Below, piece by piece: positions 8,366-17,363 of a stretch of DNA of 64,000 nt. Below the pieces are notes generated by a model. It worked only from the letters and a program-made list of their open reading frames with translations. It had not been told where the DNA came from and searched no databases. The stretch comes from CAJQQY01 sp045104975. Its GTDB lineage: Bacteria; Bacteroidota; Bacteroidia; Chitinophagales; Saprospiraceae. The position numbers and the translations under genes were made by a program. Every line of letters begins with the position of its first letter. Positions within the stretch are counted from its first letter, which is position 1. Location of the stretch: positions 1-64,000 of the forward strand of contig JBGCCY010000124.1 in assembly GCA_045104975.1 (NCBI GenBank), written 5' to 3'.

Positions 8366-9814
8366 TTAATGAGATGGAATGGGAATGTTTTTGATTATGT
8401 CAAAAGCCATTTCCAAAGTGGCATCTTTTCCATTTAAATTATACAAAGGAGAGGATTCAACTTCAATATCAGGAATTGTTCCCCTGCCAAAGTTTATTGT
8501 TGGATCAACTGCATTGATATATTTTAGTAATGGAATAGAAAAAATTAAACCACTTGAAAGTTGTGATTCAGGAATCAAACCACTTGTGTTTCCTTGAAAC
8601 CCGCCGCCAGTTTCTTGACCAATAAAAGTCGCCTTTTTATTAAAACTTAAAATGGCAGCAGCATCAGCGCAGGAAGACATGCAGAGCCCATCAATAAGAA
8701 AAAATGTATCTCCTTGGAAAATATTCTTTGCAGGTTTTTGTTTTTTATAAAAATCAAATTCGCTAGTAAACAAAGGAGATTTTTTCCAAAGCCAAATTGA
8801 ATCTTGCTTTTCAGGTTTAGCATAAAAAAGCCGATTGAACCCTTTGATATCTTTGGCAATAGGTTCACTTACTTCTATTCTGTCCCAATAACGAAATGGT
8901 TTTTCAAAAAAATGTGAAACGAAAAGTGCTGCATTAGAATCTGAACCGCCCGTGTTTCCTCGGAAATCAACAATCAGGTTTTTAATTTTTTCTTTTTTGA
9001 TTTTTTTAAAGTACTGTTTAATTTCTTTTTTGAATTTTTGACTATTGGCTTTGTGGTAAGAATTTGAAAAGGAAGGAATGGTTAAAATGGCAATGTCCCC
9101 TTCAATTTTTAAATTTAATTTTTTGGAAATCATATCTTGATAAGAAGGAAGTTGATTCGCTTTTATTCCTTTTGTCGAAAATGTAAATGTCTCTTCGCTA
9201 GAGTTGTTTGATTTTAATTCTATTGAAAAATCCGTGGTGATTTCAATGATGTTTCGATACCAAGTGGGAAAAGAATATTCTAATAATTTGAATTTTCCAG
9301 TTTTGTTAAATCCATCCATCGGAATGTTTTGAAGTAATTTTTGATAAATTGATTCGATTGATTGACCATTAATTTTTGTTATCTCACTTCCAATTTTAAT
9401 TTCTTGATGCTTGGAATAATTTTTCCAAATATATGCTTTCCCCTGTTTGTGGAGAAGTAAAAATGGTAAACAATTAGGTTGCACATCGAGTAAAGTTTCT
9501 GTTTTTTCGGAAAGAGAAATGCCGGTATGTAAACATCCGATTTCCGCAAAAATGGGTTTTATCAATCGATAAATTTCTAATTCATTAACGGGTTTTTTTA
9601 TAGATGTAATGATAGAATCAATTTTTTGGTCAAATGTAATAGCATTGTTGTAACGATAAAACCCAGGATGTTTTAATCGGAACTCTTGGAATAAATCACG
9701 TAATTCTTGTTGGGTCGAATCAGGATGGAAGTTTTTTAATTCAAAAGCATTGTTTTGAGTAAAAGTGATTTTTGATAAAAGTAAGAGTATTGTTACAAAA
9801 AGTAATTTTTTCAT
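8366..9814 (-). CDS. Secreted S41-family (tail-specific) peptidase-like protein
   Basis: 482 residues with a signal peptide (MKKLLFVTILLLLSKITFTQ). The C-terminal half has the S41/C-terminal-processing-protease core: LIVDFRGNTGGSD (about 285-297), the nucleophile region DGLCMSSCADA (about 380-390) and GQETGGGFQGNTSG (about 402-415). The central part around GSEITKINGQS resembles the end of a PDZ-like domain. It probably cleaves or binds peptides in the periplasm or outside the cell. The general base lysine expected in CtpA-type enzymes is not obvious, so tricorn-core type chemistry or loss of activity are options. Monocistronic by spacing. Confidence 0.8.
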   Translation of the reverse strand: MKKLLFVTILLLLSKITFTQNNAFELKNFHPDSTQQELRDLFQEFRLKHPGFYRYNNAITFDQKIDSIITSIKKPVNELEIYRLIKPIFAEIGCLHTGISLSEKTETLLDVQPNCLPFLLLHKQGKAYIWKNYSKHQEIKIGSEITKINGQSIESIYQKLLQNIPMDGFNKTGKFKLLEYSFPTWYRNIIEITTDFSIELKSNNSSEETFTFSTKGIKANQLPSYQDMISKKLNLKIEGDIAILTIPSFSNSYHKANSQKFKKEIKQYFKKIKKEKIKNLIVDFRGNTGGSDSNAALFVSHFFEKPFRYWDRIEVSEPIAKDIKGFNRLFYAKPEKQDSIWLWKKSPLFTSEFDFYKKQKPAKNIFQGDTFFLIDGLCMSSCADAAAILSFNKKATFIGQETGGGFQGNTSGLIPESQLSSGLIFSIPLLKYINAVDPTINFGRGTIPDIEVESSPLYNLNGKDATLEMAFDIIKNIPIPSH

Positions 9815-9914
9815 CTGTTGAGTTTTATTTTACTCAAAATAACGGAAGGGAAGGGATGAAGGTTTGTATCGTTGAAAAAAGTATTTGAAAAGTTTAATGC
9901 TTAACTCTTTTTTA

Positions 9915-11129
9915 CTAGTTTAATTTCCCTGCAATAAAACCCGTCGTCCAAGCCGATTGAAAATTATAACCTCCTGTAATTCCATCAATATCCATCACCT
10001 CACCTGCGAAGTATAAATTTTTGCAAACTTTACTTTCCATCGTTTTGGAATGGATACTTTCTAAACTTACACCACCGCAAGTCACAAATTCTTCTTTGAA
10101 GGTCGTCTTACCTTTTACTTGATAAATATCGTTAGTCAAAATAGTGATGAGTTTGTTTAACCCTTTTTTTCCTAACTCATTCCATTTTTTATTTTCTGGA
10201 AAATCACATTTTTTTAGCAAATAATGCCAGAGTCTTTCAGGCAAAAGATAAGGTCGAAAGTTGGTTAATAATTTTTGGGAATGTTTTGTTATAATTTCTT
10301 TCAACTCCTCTCTTACGATTTCGACATTCACTTCATTGACCCAATTGACTTGCGCTTTACACTCATAATTCATCTCACTCAAAAGCCTTGCGCCAAAGGC
10401 TGAAAGTTTTAAAATCGCAGGACCACTCATGCCCCAATGTGTGATGAGTAAAGGGCCATCTGATTTTAATTTGGTGCCTTGGATATTGACTAAGGCTTCT
10501 TCAACGACGATGCCCATCAAATCTCGAACAGCTTCGGAAGGCATATTAAAAGTGAACAAAGAAGGAACTGGTTCGGCGATGGTATGCCCTAATTTCTCTA
10601 ACCATTCGAGACCACTTCGCTTGGGAGAACCACCTGTGGCAACGATCACTTTATGAAAAATTTCATCTGGAAATTCATCTTTGGAAAATACTAATTTAAG
10701 TTGCCCTTTGACTGGCTCGATAGATTTTATTCCTTGTCCTAAATGAATTTTAATACTCATTCTTTTAGTTTGTTTTAGAAAACAATCTATGACACTTTGC
10801 GAGTCTTGAGAAACTGGAAAGACACAATTATCTTCCTGCGTCATCAATGGAACACCACGTAATTCAAACCAGTCAATGGTGTCTTGTGTACTAAAAGTAT
10901 GGAAGGCTTTTTTGAGTACGTTGCCGCCACGAGGGTATGCCTTCGCCAGAGTTTTGATGTCGGTGCAACCATTGGTCACATTACATCTACCGCCGCCAGA
11001 GATTTTTACTTTGGAAAGGAAATTTCTTGATTTTTCAAAAATAACAACTTGTGCGTCAGGGTAATTTTCCTTGGCTGATAAGGCTGAAAAGAAACCTGCT
11101 GCGCCTCCTCCGATGATGGCAATTTTCAT
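9915..11129 (-). CDS. BaiN/HI0933-family FAD-dependent oxidoreductase
   Basis: 404 residues. The N-terminus carries the dinucleotide motif IGGGAAGFFSA (residues 5-15), followed by KVKISGGGRCNVTNG (about 40-54), the signature of the HI0933/YhiN group, and a second glycine-rich strand VIVATGGSPKRSG (near 163). The C-terminus has the closing FAD motif FAGEVMDIDGITGGYNFQ. Members are cytoplasmic flavoproteins labelled aminoacetone oxidase or NAD(P)/FAD-dependent oxidoreductase; the physiological substrate is not established. Length is normal. Confidence 0.88.
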   Translation of the reverse strand: MKIAIIGGGAAGFFSALSAKENYPDAQVVIFEKSRNFLSKVKISGGGRCNVTNGCTDIKTLAKAYPRGGNVLKKAFHTFSTQDTIDWFELRGVPLMTQEDNCVFPVSQDSQSVIDCFLKQTKRMSIKIHLGQGIKSIEPVKGQLKLVFSKDEFPDEIFHKVIVATGGSPKRSGLEWLEKLGHTIAEPVPSLFTFNMPSEAVRDLMGIVVEEALVNIQGTKLKSDGPLLITHWGMSGPAILKLSAFGARLLSEMNYECKAQVNWVNEVNVEIVREELKEIITKHSQKLLTNFRPYLLPERLWHYLLKKCDFPENKKWNELGKKGLNKLITILTNDIYQVKGKTTFKEEFVTCGGVSLESIHSKTMESKVCKNLYFAGEVMDIDGITGGYNFQSAWTTGFIAGKLN

Positions 11130-11500
11130 ATTTTAATTAAAATTTCAAAAGTGAATTATGGCGCAAAATTAGGTTTTATTTTGATATTTTATTGATTGAT
11201 TTTACTCACAAGAAATTGAAAATTTCTCTGTACTATATTTTTGTTTTACATTTTTAAATTGGTGGATGTTTTTAGTATTGTTCTTTTTTTCATTGAAAAA
11301 AAAGAACCAAAAAATTCTAGACGAAAAAATAGCTTAACTCAATGCAAACTCCCGCACCCTCATTTTTATTTTTCAATCGCTCTTTGATTCATCGAATCAA
11401 GCAAAGCAGAGCCCCAGCCCGCTTCTTGCTTCTCATGGTTTTCCTTCCAATTATAAATAAACTTATTTTGAATAAGTTGTGCATAACTCAAAGAGTTGTT
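11130..11500. other. Intergenic gap containing a dispersed repeat
   Basis: This 371-base gap holds one copy of a 92-bp repeat (11277-11367, listed separately). The rest is AT-rich, with short similarity to the other copy extending roughly 15 bases further left. No gene is supported; an ORF at 11342-11632 simply reads through the repeat and into rlmF antisense. Confidence 0.7.
11277..11367 (+). repeat. Dispersed 92-bp intergenic repeat, copy 1
   Basis: This segment is about 90% identical to the reverse complement of 32710-32801. It contains a hairpin (gttctttttttcattgaaaaaaaagaac), then a conserved ttctag-cgaaaaaatagcttaactc block and a ctcccgc-ccctcattttt tail. Both copies lie between genes. 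Extragenic repeat of unknown role; the T/A hairpin could end transcription. Confidence 0.85.
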
Positions 11501-12424
11501 TTACATGAAAGTCCAAGCGACGATGCGACTGATCTTTTGACCTTGCCCCATTGGGATGGTTTTGACTTCTTTGGCTTTTACATTTTGAAGTGCATCATAG
11601 ATTGCATTAAGATTGGCTTTTTTAGAAACTAAAGTAGAAAACCATTTTACTGATTTGGCGAAGCCTTTGCTTTCTCTAATCATATTTTTTACAAAAAGTT
11701 TTTCACCTCCTTTTGTCCATAATTCATTGTTTTTTCCTCCAAAATTTAAAACTGTTTTCGCAGGTTTTTTATCAGTTAGATTTTTTAATTTTCGATTAGT
11801 TGCTCGGGCTGCTTCTTCAGCGGATGCATGGAAAGGAGGATTGCAAATGGTTAAGTCAAATTGTTCTCCTTTTTTAATTATTCCGTTAAATATATCTTTT
11901 TTATTTTTTTGAAAACGAACTTCGATTTGGTTTTTTAAACTAGGGTTAGAGTCGATAATTTTATTGGCAGCAGTAGCAGATTTTGGATCGATGTCGCTTC
12001 CGACAAATTTCCAACCATAAGTTTTATTTCCAATAATTGGATAAACACAATTAGCACCAACGCCAATGTCAAGGCATCTTATTTTTTCACCAGTCGGTAT
12101 TTTCCCATCATTCGATTCACTCAACAGATCTGCAATGTGATGAATATAATCTGCTCGTCCTGGAATCGGTGGACATAAAAATTGAGGAGGAATTTCCCAA
12201 AAATCTATTTGGTAAAAATGTTTTAACAAAGCGGTGTTTAACATTCTTACTGCTTCGGGATTGAAGAAGTTAATTGATTGATCGCCGTAATCATTTTTTA
12301 GAACAAAGGGAGAAAGTTCAGGGCAGCTTTCGATTAATTTTTGGAAATCGTATCGTTTTCGATGAGGATTTCGAGGATGTAATTTCGATTTTGACCTAGA
12401 TTGAATTTTCTTCTTTTGAGCCAT
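11501..12424 (-). CDS. rlmF: 23S rRNA (adenine(1618)-N6)-methyltransferase
   Basis: 307 residues, starting MAQKKKIQSRSKSKLHPRNPHR, a basic N-terminus typical of RlmF (YbiN). Conserved blocks include LCPPIPGRADYIHH, the SAM-binding LDIGVGANCVYP (about 122-133) and the N6-adenine methylase motif NPPFHAS (about 198-204). It would methylate A1618 (E. coli numbering) in 23S rRNA. Length and domain order are normal. The gene stands alone on the minus strand between the 92-bp repeat and an exported protein gene. Confidence 0.93.
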   Translation of the reverse strand: MAQKKKIQSRSKSKLHPRNPHRKRYDFQKLIESCPELSPFVLKNDYGDQSINFFNPEAVRMLNTALLKHFYQIDFWEIPPQFLCPPIPGRADYIHHIADLLSESNDGKIPTGEKIRCLDIGVGANCVYPIIGNKTYGWKFVGSDIDPKSATAANKIIDSNPSLKNQIEVRFQKNKKDIFNGIIKKGEQFDLTICNPPFHASAEEAARATNRKLKNLTDKKPAKTVLNFGGKNNELWTKGGEKLFVKNMIRESKGFAKSVKWFSTLVSKKANLNAIYDALQNVKAKEVKTIPMGQGQKISRIVAWTFM

Positions 12425-12448
12425 TGGATTTTTTTTGCAAAATAGAAA

Positions 12449-13069
12449 CTATTGCTCAATAATTTCTGAAATTCCATCTAACAAAATATTTCCATTGTAT
12501 GGATCAGTTATCATTTTGTCATAAAATGCTTCAATAAGAATTCGATCATGGTTCATTTTTGGAACGAACTCAATATTTATCTTTTTCCATTCAACGTGAT
12601 TGATGGGGGCACTTTCGAAGAGTAGTTCGAGGGTTTCACATTTATTTTTTACTCCCCAAATTCTAACAATCGCAGGTGTCGTAAAAGAGGTTAGTTGAGA
12701 TGTTTTGGAATCGTGACTTTCAAAAGTATCTGACATGGCAGCATGCATGTGCATATTATAGATTTTGCCTTTTTGCAAATCTTTTTTGAGCTTTTGATGA
12801 ATACTTTCATAAGTGAAATTAGATCGCACGACTAGACCGATATAATTTTTTCCAATTTTTGGAGCATGGTTTACTTTATAATGTCTCGTGTCCTTTGCAT
12901 GAACATCAGGTGGTGTTTCGCTAGGTCTACTACAAATTTTCCAACCAGGAGGAATGGAATTCGCGATCGCAGAACTCCATTCGAAGGAAGCATTTTTTAA
13001 TGAGATGGTATCTTGGGCGAAGGTGTTTTTCCCAAAAAATAAAATGAGAAGTAGAAGAAAGTTTTTCAT
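12449..13069 (-). CDS. Exported protein with a probable carbohydrate-binding-type fold
   Basis: The start is placed at 13069, giving the signal peptide MKNFLLLLILFFGKNTFAQ; the longer reading to 13123 would translate the terminator hairpin of the upstream M48 gene. The mature part (about 187 residues) begins LKNASFEW...PPGWKICS, the usual opening of galactose-binding-like jelly-roll domains in Bacteroidota, and ends NILLDGISEI, the typical closing strand. Ligand unknown. It may be T9SS- or Sec-exported; no sorting domain is visible. Confidence 0.7.
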   Translation of the reverse strand: MKNFLLLLILFFGKNTFAQDTISLKNASFEWSSAIANSIPPGWKICSRPSETPPDVHAKDTRHYKVNHAPKIGKNYIGLVVRSNFTYESIHQKLKKDLQKGKIYNMHMHAAMSDTFESHDSKTSQLTSFTTPAIVRIWGVKNKCETLELLFESAPINHVEWKKINIEFVPKMNHDRILIEAFYDKMITDPYNGNILLDGISEIIEQ

Positions 13070-13092
13070 AGATGATTTTTTTGTAGAGGAAA

Positions 13093-13140
13093 GTACTTTA
13101 CTCACAAGATGACTTTGAGTCACCTTGTGAGTAAATGTAC
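13093..13140 (-). terminator. Terminator of the M48 peptidase gene
   Basis: Arms of 21-22 bases (13093-13113 and 13119-13140, around ctcacaag-tgac) with a 5-base loop lie just downstream of the M48 stop codon on the minus strand and upstream of the start at 13069. Confidence 0.75.
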
Positions 13141-13153
13141 AGCAGAGAAGTTT

Positions 13154-14611
13154 TTATTTTTTCAAAACTTTAATCAATTGACCTCTTTTCAATTGATCAG
13201 ATAATTGCATTCCATTAACAATAGCCATTTCATCAAAACGATCAGATTTTACACCTGCATTTCTCAAAGCGGCAGAAAGTGTCGAGGGTGAATTAATTGA
13301 TTCGATATGGATACGATCTGGTTGTACGTTGATTTTAGATTGATCTGTTAATCTGGCAAATCCTTCCATCGTATTTCGGAAAAGATTTTTATAAGTCATA
13401 AAATTTGCTGGTTCAGCCAATCCATGGAACATATAAATTGTACTACCATCTTGAATGAAGTAAGTAACAATATTCAAGGCTGCAACTCCTTGTTCATTAA
13501 CTTGTTCTGTTACAATTGCTTTTGCAGGGAATCCATTGACCGTCAAATTAGTATCTTCTTTCTTTTGCAATTTATTTTCAGTAACAAATTTATTGGCAGC
13601 ATCAGCCAATGTTTTTTCGGGAGCCAAGGTAAATATCATCATTGCTTTTCCATCCTTTGGAGCCATTTGTACTTGCTGAGGAGAATTGGCTAATTGCCAA
13701 TTAGAAGGAACAGGAAATTGAAATTTCAACTCTGGATGATAAAAAGTATTCCCTTCTTTGTATCCTTGTCGAGGGTCTTCTCCATAAATTAATCCTTCCA
13801 ACATTCGGAGATATTGATTACGATTTTCTTTAAAAGTTTTGTTGGGATATTTTTTTTGTTCCTCTTTTGCCCATTGTCCTACTTTGGCAAATCTGTTTAA
13901 TGGATCAGGATGAGTAGACATAAAAGTTGGAATTCTTTGTCCTTCATCTCCACCTGACAATCGATTTAATGTTTTGAAAAAACCAGCCATGTAAGTGGCA
14001 TCATAACCAATTTTGGTAGAATATTCCACACCCATTTGATCAGATTGAGTTTCATGGTCACGCCCATTTTTCAACATTAATAATTGCATACTTTGACTAG
14101 CGGATTCAGCATAATTAGCAAACTCTTTAGAAAGTACTATACCTGCAATCAATCCAACTTGAGTAAGCATAGAATTTCGTTGTTGCTTAGCAGAGTGTCG
14201 CCCTGAAATGTGTCCAATCTCATGACCTAACACTCCAGCAAATTCTGCCTCATTATTAAAGTGAGCCATAATTCCACGCGTGAAGTAAACGTAACCACCA
14301 GGAAGTGCGAAGGCATTGACAACTGGAGAATCCAAAATTTTGAATTCATATTTCAAATGACTTCGATGAGAAATTCTAGCCATTTGTTGACCTTTGGAAT
14401 CAATAAATTTTTGCAAAGTTTGATCTGGATACAATCCAAAACTTGCTACAATACTTGGATCAGCTTGGTCGCCCAATGCTTGCTCTTTTGATTCTTTCAT
14501 CACGAATGCCTCTTTTTTTCCAGTAATTGGATTTCGAGAACAAGCTGAAATAATCAGAATGGCAAGGGTAAGAAAAAATGTTTTTGTCCAAATGATGTTA
14601 CTCTTTTTCAT
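13154..14611 (-). CDS. M48-family zinc metalloprotease lipoprotein (BepA-like)
   Basis: 485 residues. A lipoprotein signal (LTLAILIISACS, cysteine at about 24) suggests anchoring in the periplasm. The zinc site is HEIGHISGRHS (about 130-140), with the third ligand probably the glutamate in HETQSDQMG (about 185). The middle region TFMSTHPDPLNRF is typical of the M48B/C BepA-Oma1 group. The C-terminal 200 residues (from about 290) form a separate module ending in a short LysM- or TolB-like tail (LSAALRNAGV...GQLIKVLKK). A role in outer-membrane protein quality control is plausible by family. Its hairpin terminator is at 13093-13140. Confidence 0.87.
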   Translation of the reverse strand: MKKSNIIWTKTFFLTLAILIISACSRNPITGKKEAFVMKESKEQALGDQADPSIVASFGLYPDQTLQKFIDSKGQQMARISHRSHLKYEFKILDSPVVNAFALPGGYVYFTRGIMAHFNNEAEFAGVLGHEIGHISGRHSAKQQRNSMLTQVGLIAGIVLSKEFANYAESASQSMQLLMLKNGRDHETQSDQMGVEYSTKIGYDATYMAGFFKTLNRLSGGDEGQRIPTFMSTHPDPLNRFAKVGQWAKEEQKKYPNKTFKENRNQYLRMLEGLIYGEDPRQGYKEGNTFYHPELKFQFPVPSNWQLANSPQQVQMAPKDGKAMMIFTLAPEKTLADAANKFVTENKLQKKEDTNLTVNGFPAKAIVTEQVNEQGVAALNIVTYFIQDGSTIYMFHGLAEPANFMTYKNLFRNTMEGFARLTDQSKINVQPDRIHIESINSPSTLSAALRNAGVKSDRFDEMAIVNGMQLSDQLKRGQLIKVLKK

Positions 14612-15001
14612 TTTTGTATAATATTTTTATCTGTTAGAAATAGGTGCTTTTTTATAACGCATTAGTTGAAAAATTGCTCAAAGCAAAAGTGTAATTCCCA
14701 AATTTAGGAAATTATTTTCAACTACTTATTATGACTTTTTAAAACGGAAATAGAAACAAATAAATTTGTTATTTAAAAGTTATTTTTTGCAGAAAACGTT
14801 GAATTATGTAGGTATTTAGGGCTTAGTGTGATAAATACAGTAAAATTATAAAGAAAATTTTAATTGAAAAATGAAGGTCAAATTTATTAAAATAGGAATA
14901 AAACTTAACTTTAATTCCTTTGCTAAAACTTTTCATATCCAATTTTAAGTATTTCCTTTACATCGTCAAAGGATATTATTAACATTCAAAAAGATCATTT
15001 T
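14612..15001. other. Intergenic gap between divergent genes
   Basis: 390 AT-rich bases holding the upstream regions of the M48 gene (minus) and the barrel gene (plus). No ORF, RNA gene or exact promoter match stands out. A small inverted repeat, aggaat...attcct, lies near 14891-14920. Confidence 0.45.
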
Positions 15002-15568
15002 ATGAAAAAACTTATTGTACTAGCATTATTTGCATTTGCCATTTCAAACACTTCAATTGCTCAAATTGAATTGAAAATCAATCCGTTGGGTTTACTATTT
15101 AACAGTCCTGATATTGTGGCTGAATATTTAGTGAATGAAGATATAGGTGTAGAATTGGGTATTGGTTTAGTTTATGGAAATTATGGTAATGATATATTTC
15201 AACAAGATTTAACAAGGTCAGGTTTTAGTTTATTAGTTGCTGGGAAATATTATTTTAGTCCTGATGATGGATGCGATAAATTTTATGCAGGAATATACCT
15301 AAGACCTAGGACAGTTTCTTATAATGATGATGACGGATCAGGAATTGATGAAGGTTTTAAGCGATCTGCATTTGGAGTTGGACTTATTACAGGCTACAAA
15401 TGGGTCGGAGCAAGAGGAATTACTTTTGAAATTGGTATTGGTTTGGGAAGAGCTTTAGCAGAAAAAAATAGTTATAATGATGATACTAGTACTTATGATT
15501 TTCCTGATTTTAGAATTGACGGATTTGGAAGGTTATCTGTAGGATACCGATTTGGAGGTGACAAATAA
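15002..15568 (+). CDS. Outer-membrane beta-barrel protein, tandem paralogue 1 (DUF3575-like)
   Basis: 188 residues with a signal peptide (to about SIAQ, residue 21). The mature part starts IELKINPLGLLF and alternates hydrophobic/glycine strands down to a final YRFGG-type strand, as in small eight-stranded barrels. The ELK-NPLG opening and length resemble DUF3575-type proteins. It is paralogous to the next gene (15647): both share the opening, a VELGIG/IEFGAG strand, LLVAGKY/LLLAGKY, and FYLRP/YLRP segments. Terminator follows at 15596. Function unknown; a porin-like or structural role is inference. Confidence 0.75.
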   Translation: MKKLIVLALFAFAISNTSIAQIELKINPLGLLFNSPDIVAEYLVNEDIGVELGIGLVYGNYGNDIFQQDLTRSGFSLLVAGKYYFSPDDGCDKFYAGIYLRPRTVSYNDDDGSGIDEGFKRSAFGVGLITGYKWVGARGITFEIGIGLGRALAEKNSYNDDTSTYDFPDFRIDGFGRLSVGYRFGGDK

Positions 15569-15595
15569 ATCTCGTTAACAGCGTATTAAAAAAAG

Positions 15596-15628
15596 AGATC
15601 GTTCACCTTGTGGACGATCTTTTTTTAT
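15596..15628 (+). terminator. Rho-independent terminator
   Basis: An 11-bp stem (agatcgttcac / gtggacgatct, one wobble) with a 3-base loop is followed by a run of seven T's. A strong terminator for the first barrel gene, leaving the second paralogue with its own promoter or read-through. Confidence 0.88.
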
Positions 15629-15646
15629 TTTTAGATTAGGAATAGC

Positions 15647-16192
15647 ATGAAAAAACGATTTTTATTTTTTGTTGTAAATATATTGTTACATTCAAATTTG
15701 TTGGCGCAAGTCGAACTAAAAACTAATGTGCTTGGCGCACTTTTAGATCGACCGTATATTGCGGTGGAATATGCTTTTACAGATGATATCAGTATAGAAT
15801 TTGGAGCAGGAGCTATTTTTGGCGAAACGATTAATGGCCGGCCTCGCTCGGGAAGTAACTTATTATTGGCTGGTAAATATCATTTTAATACTCATTGGAG
15901 AATGGATCGTTATTTTTTAGGATTTTATTTGAGACCACAAATGTTAATTTTAAAAAATTATGAAGAAGATAATTTCGATAATGCTAACCGACAATCAGGA
16001 TTGGCTACAGGATTTATTTTTGGTAGAAAATGGGCAGGAGAAAAAGTCACATTTGAAATCAATATGGGATTAGGGAAATTATTTGGGAACAATATATTTT
16101 TGTACCCTAATCCAACAAATATCTTAATTGCTGATATTGATGTTGATGTAATTTTCAATATCAATTTTGGTTATCGGTTTTTGGAAAATTAA
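15647..16192 (+). CDS. Outer-membrane beta-barrel protein, tandem paralogue 2
   Basis: 181 residues with signal peptide (ending LLAQ). The mature N-terminus VELKTNVLGALLDRPYIAVEYAF closely follows its upstream paralogue, and the protein again ends in a strand closing with Y-R-F. The two genes are 79 bases apart, separated by a terminator. The stop codon is directly followed by the stop codon of the minus-strand gene at 16193 with no base between them, so no room for a dedicated terminator remains. Confidence 0.75.
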   Translation: MKKRFLFFVVNILLHSNLLAQVELKTNVLGALLDRPYIAVEYAFTDDISIEFGAGAIFGETINGRPRSGSNLLLAGKYHFNTHWRMDRYFLGFYLRPQMLILKNYEEDNFDNANRQSGLATGFIFGRKWAGEKVTFEINMGLGKLFGNNIFLYPNPTNILIADIDVDVIFNINFGYRFLEN

Positions 16193-17296
16193 TTAAATAG
16201 TTATTCTTCGATCTCTCGCAATTACTTTCCATTCTTTTTTTGCAAAACCATTTTCATCAATTATTATTGCTTTTTCATACAATGCACAAGTTGGGCAAAT
16301 ATGAATAGGAACTCCATAAAGTACTTCACCGACATTGAATTTTGAGTTATCTCCAACTTCTAAAACCAGATGTTCTTCACTTTGAGAAATTTGTTTCGCA
16401 TCGGGTAAGTTTAAAAAATGAACCCGTGGAAACGGATTTTCGGCGGCAATACTTTTATGTCCCAAATCAACGCAAAGCAAATGATCGCTTGGTTTAGAAA
16501 TGATTCGACTGATGACCAATGCTGCCCAATTGAATTTTTGTTCGGGTAACATTTTTTGATAACCATAGTCCCAAAATAAACAAGTTCCAGGGCTACAATC
16601 CACATTTTTTCTTAAAGCATGCACATTAAAAGCAGGAGATCCTCCAGCCACAACTTTAGGTTTTTGATGACCTAATTCTTCAAGTTGAGCGATTAACTTT
16701 TCTACTGATTGAAAAGCCTCGTCACTTCTTTCTTTTCTTTTTTCAAAATCATCATCTCGAATATGTCCATCATAAACATGGAATCCAACTGGGGAGACTC
16801 CTGCTAATTTTTTGCAAAAGAGAAATAAATCTAATGCTCGTTGGTCAGCAGAAATACCTGTTCGATGTTGTCCTACATCTAGATCTAACCATACTTCAAT
16901 CGTTTTATTTTTGGCTAAAAAAGTAGTTGAAATATTTTCAGCTGTTGTAGCATCATCAACTAAGCAAGCAAAATTTGTTTGTGGAAATTGCTCAACAATT
17001 GCTGCCAGACGAGTAATTTTTGGACCAACAGGTTGATAGGCTAACAATACATTCACGGCACCAGTTTTTCCTAGCATTTCAGCTTCAGCAATAGTTGCAC
17101 ATTTGAATTTTTTAATGCCATTATCCATTTGCATTTTTACGACTTCAGCCATTTTATGGGTTTTGACATGAGGTCGTAGTCGATTGATATCTCCCACAAT
17201 TTCTTTCATGCGGTCGATGTTTTTTTGAATAATGTGTGGATAAATAACAAGGGCAGGCGAGTCGATTTCGTCGATATTTTTAATTTGGTATTTCAT
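16193..17296 (-). CDS. D-threonine aldolase-like PLP enzyme (alanine racemase fold)
   Basis: 367 residues. The N-terminal barrel has DSPALVIYP and the PLP-lysine motif RPHVKTHK (lysine about residue 46). Later motifs LDLDVGQHRTGI, HVYDGH and AGGSPAF are typical of the D-threonine aldolase / D-serine dehydratase-like group, and the metal-binding His-x-Cys pair is present near the C-terminus (PIHICPTC). It would cleave D-3-hydroxy-amino acids to glycine and an aldehyde, or dehydrate D-serine; which one cannot be told from the sequence. Cytoplasmic. The gene lies downstream of the flavin reductase gene with a 59-base gap containing a short tandem repeat. Confidence 0.85.
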   Translation of the reverse strand: MKYQIKNIDEIDSPALVIYPHIIQKNIDRMKEIVGDINRLRPHVKTHKMAEVVKMQMDNGIKKFKCATIAEAEMLGKTGAVNVLLAYQPVGPKITRLAAIVEQFPQTNFACLVDDATTAENISTTFLAKNKTIEVWLDLDVGQHRTGISADQRALDLFLFCKKLAGVSPVGFHVYDGHIRDDDFEKRKERSDEAFQSVEKLIAQLEELGHQKPKVVAGGSPAFNVHALRKNVDCSPGTCLFWDYGYQKMLPEQKFNWAALVISRIISKPSDHLLCVDLGHKSIAAENPFPRVHFLNLPDAKQISQSEEHLVLEVGDNSKFNVGEVLYGVPIHICPTCALYEKAIIIDENGFAKKEWKVIARDRRITI

Positions 17297-17327
17297 TGAT
17301 TTATTGTTTTTACTATTTCAATTGTTT

Positions 17328-17363
17328 GACCGTCAACTGCTCAACTGTCAACTGTTTACGGTC
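17328..17363. repeat. Short tandem/inverted repeat at a gene end
   Basis: Three near-tandem copies of tcaactg lie between complementary hexamers gaccgt and acggtc, so the segment can fold into a hairpin. It overlaps the last codons and stop of the flavin reductase gene. Confidence 0.6.

Noticed and set aside
11342..11632. Plus-strand ORF of 96 codons next to rlmF
   Set aside because: It starts in the 92-bp repeat and continues antisense to rlmF; no signs of coding.
13070..13123. N-terminal extension of the 12449 protein
   Set aside because: The added codons translate the terminator hairpin of the M48 gene and would bury the signal peptide.
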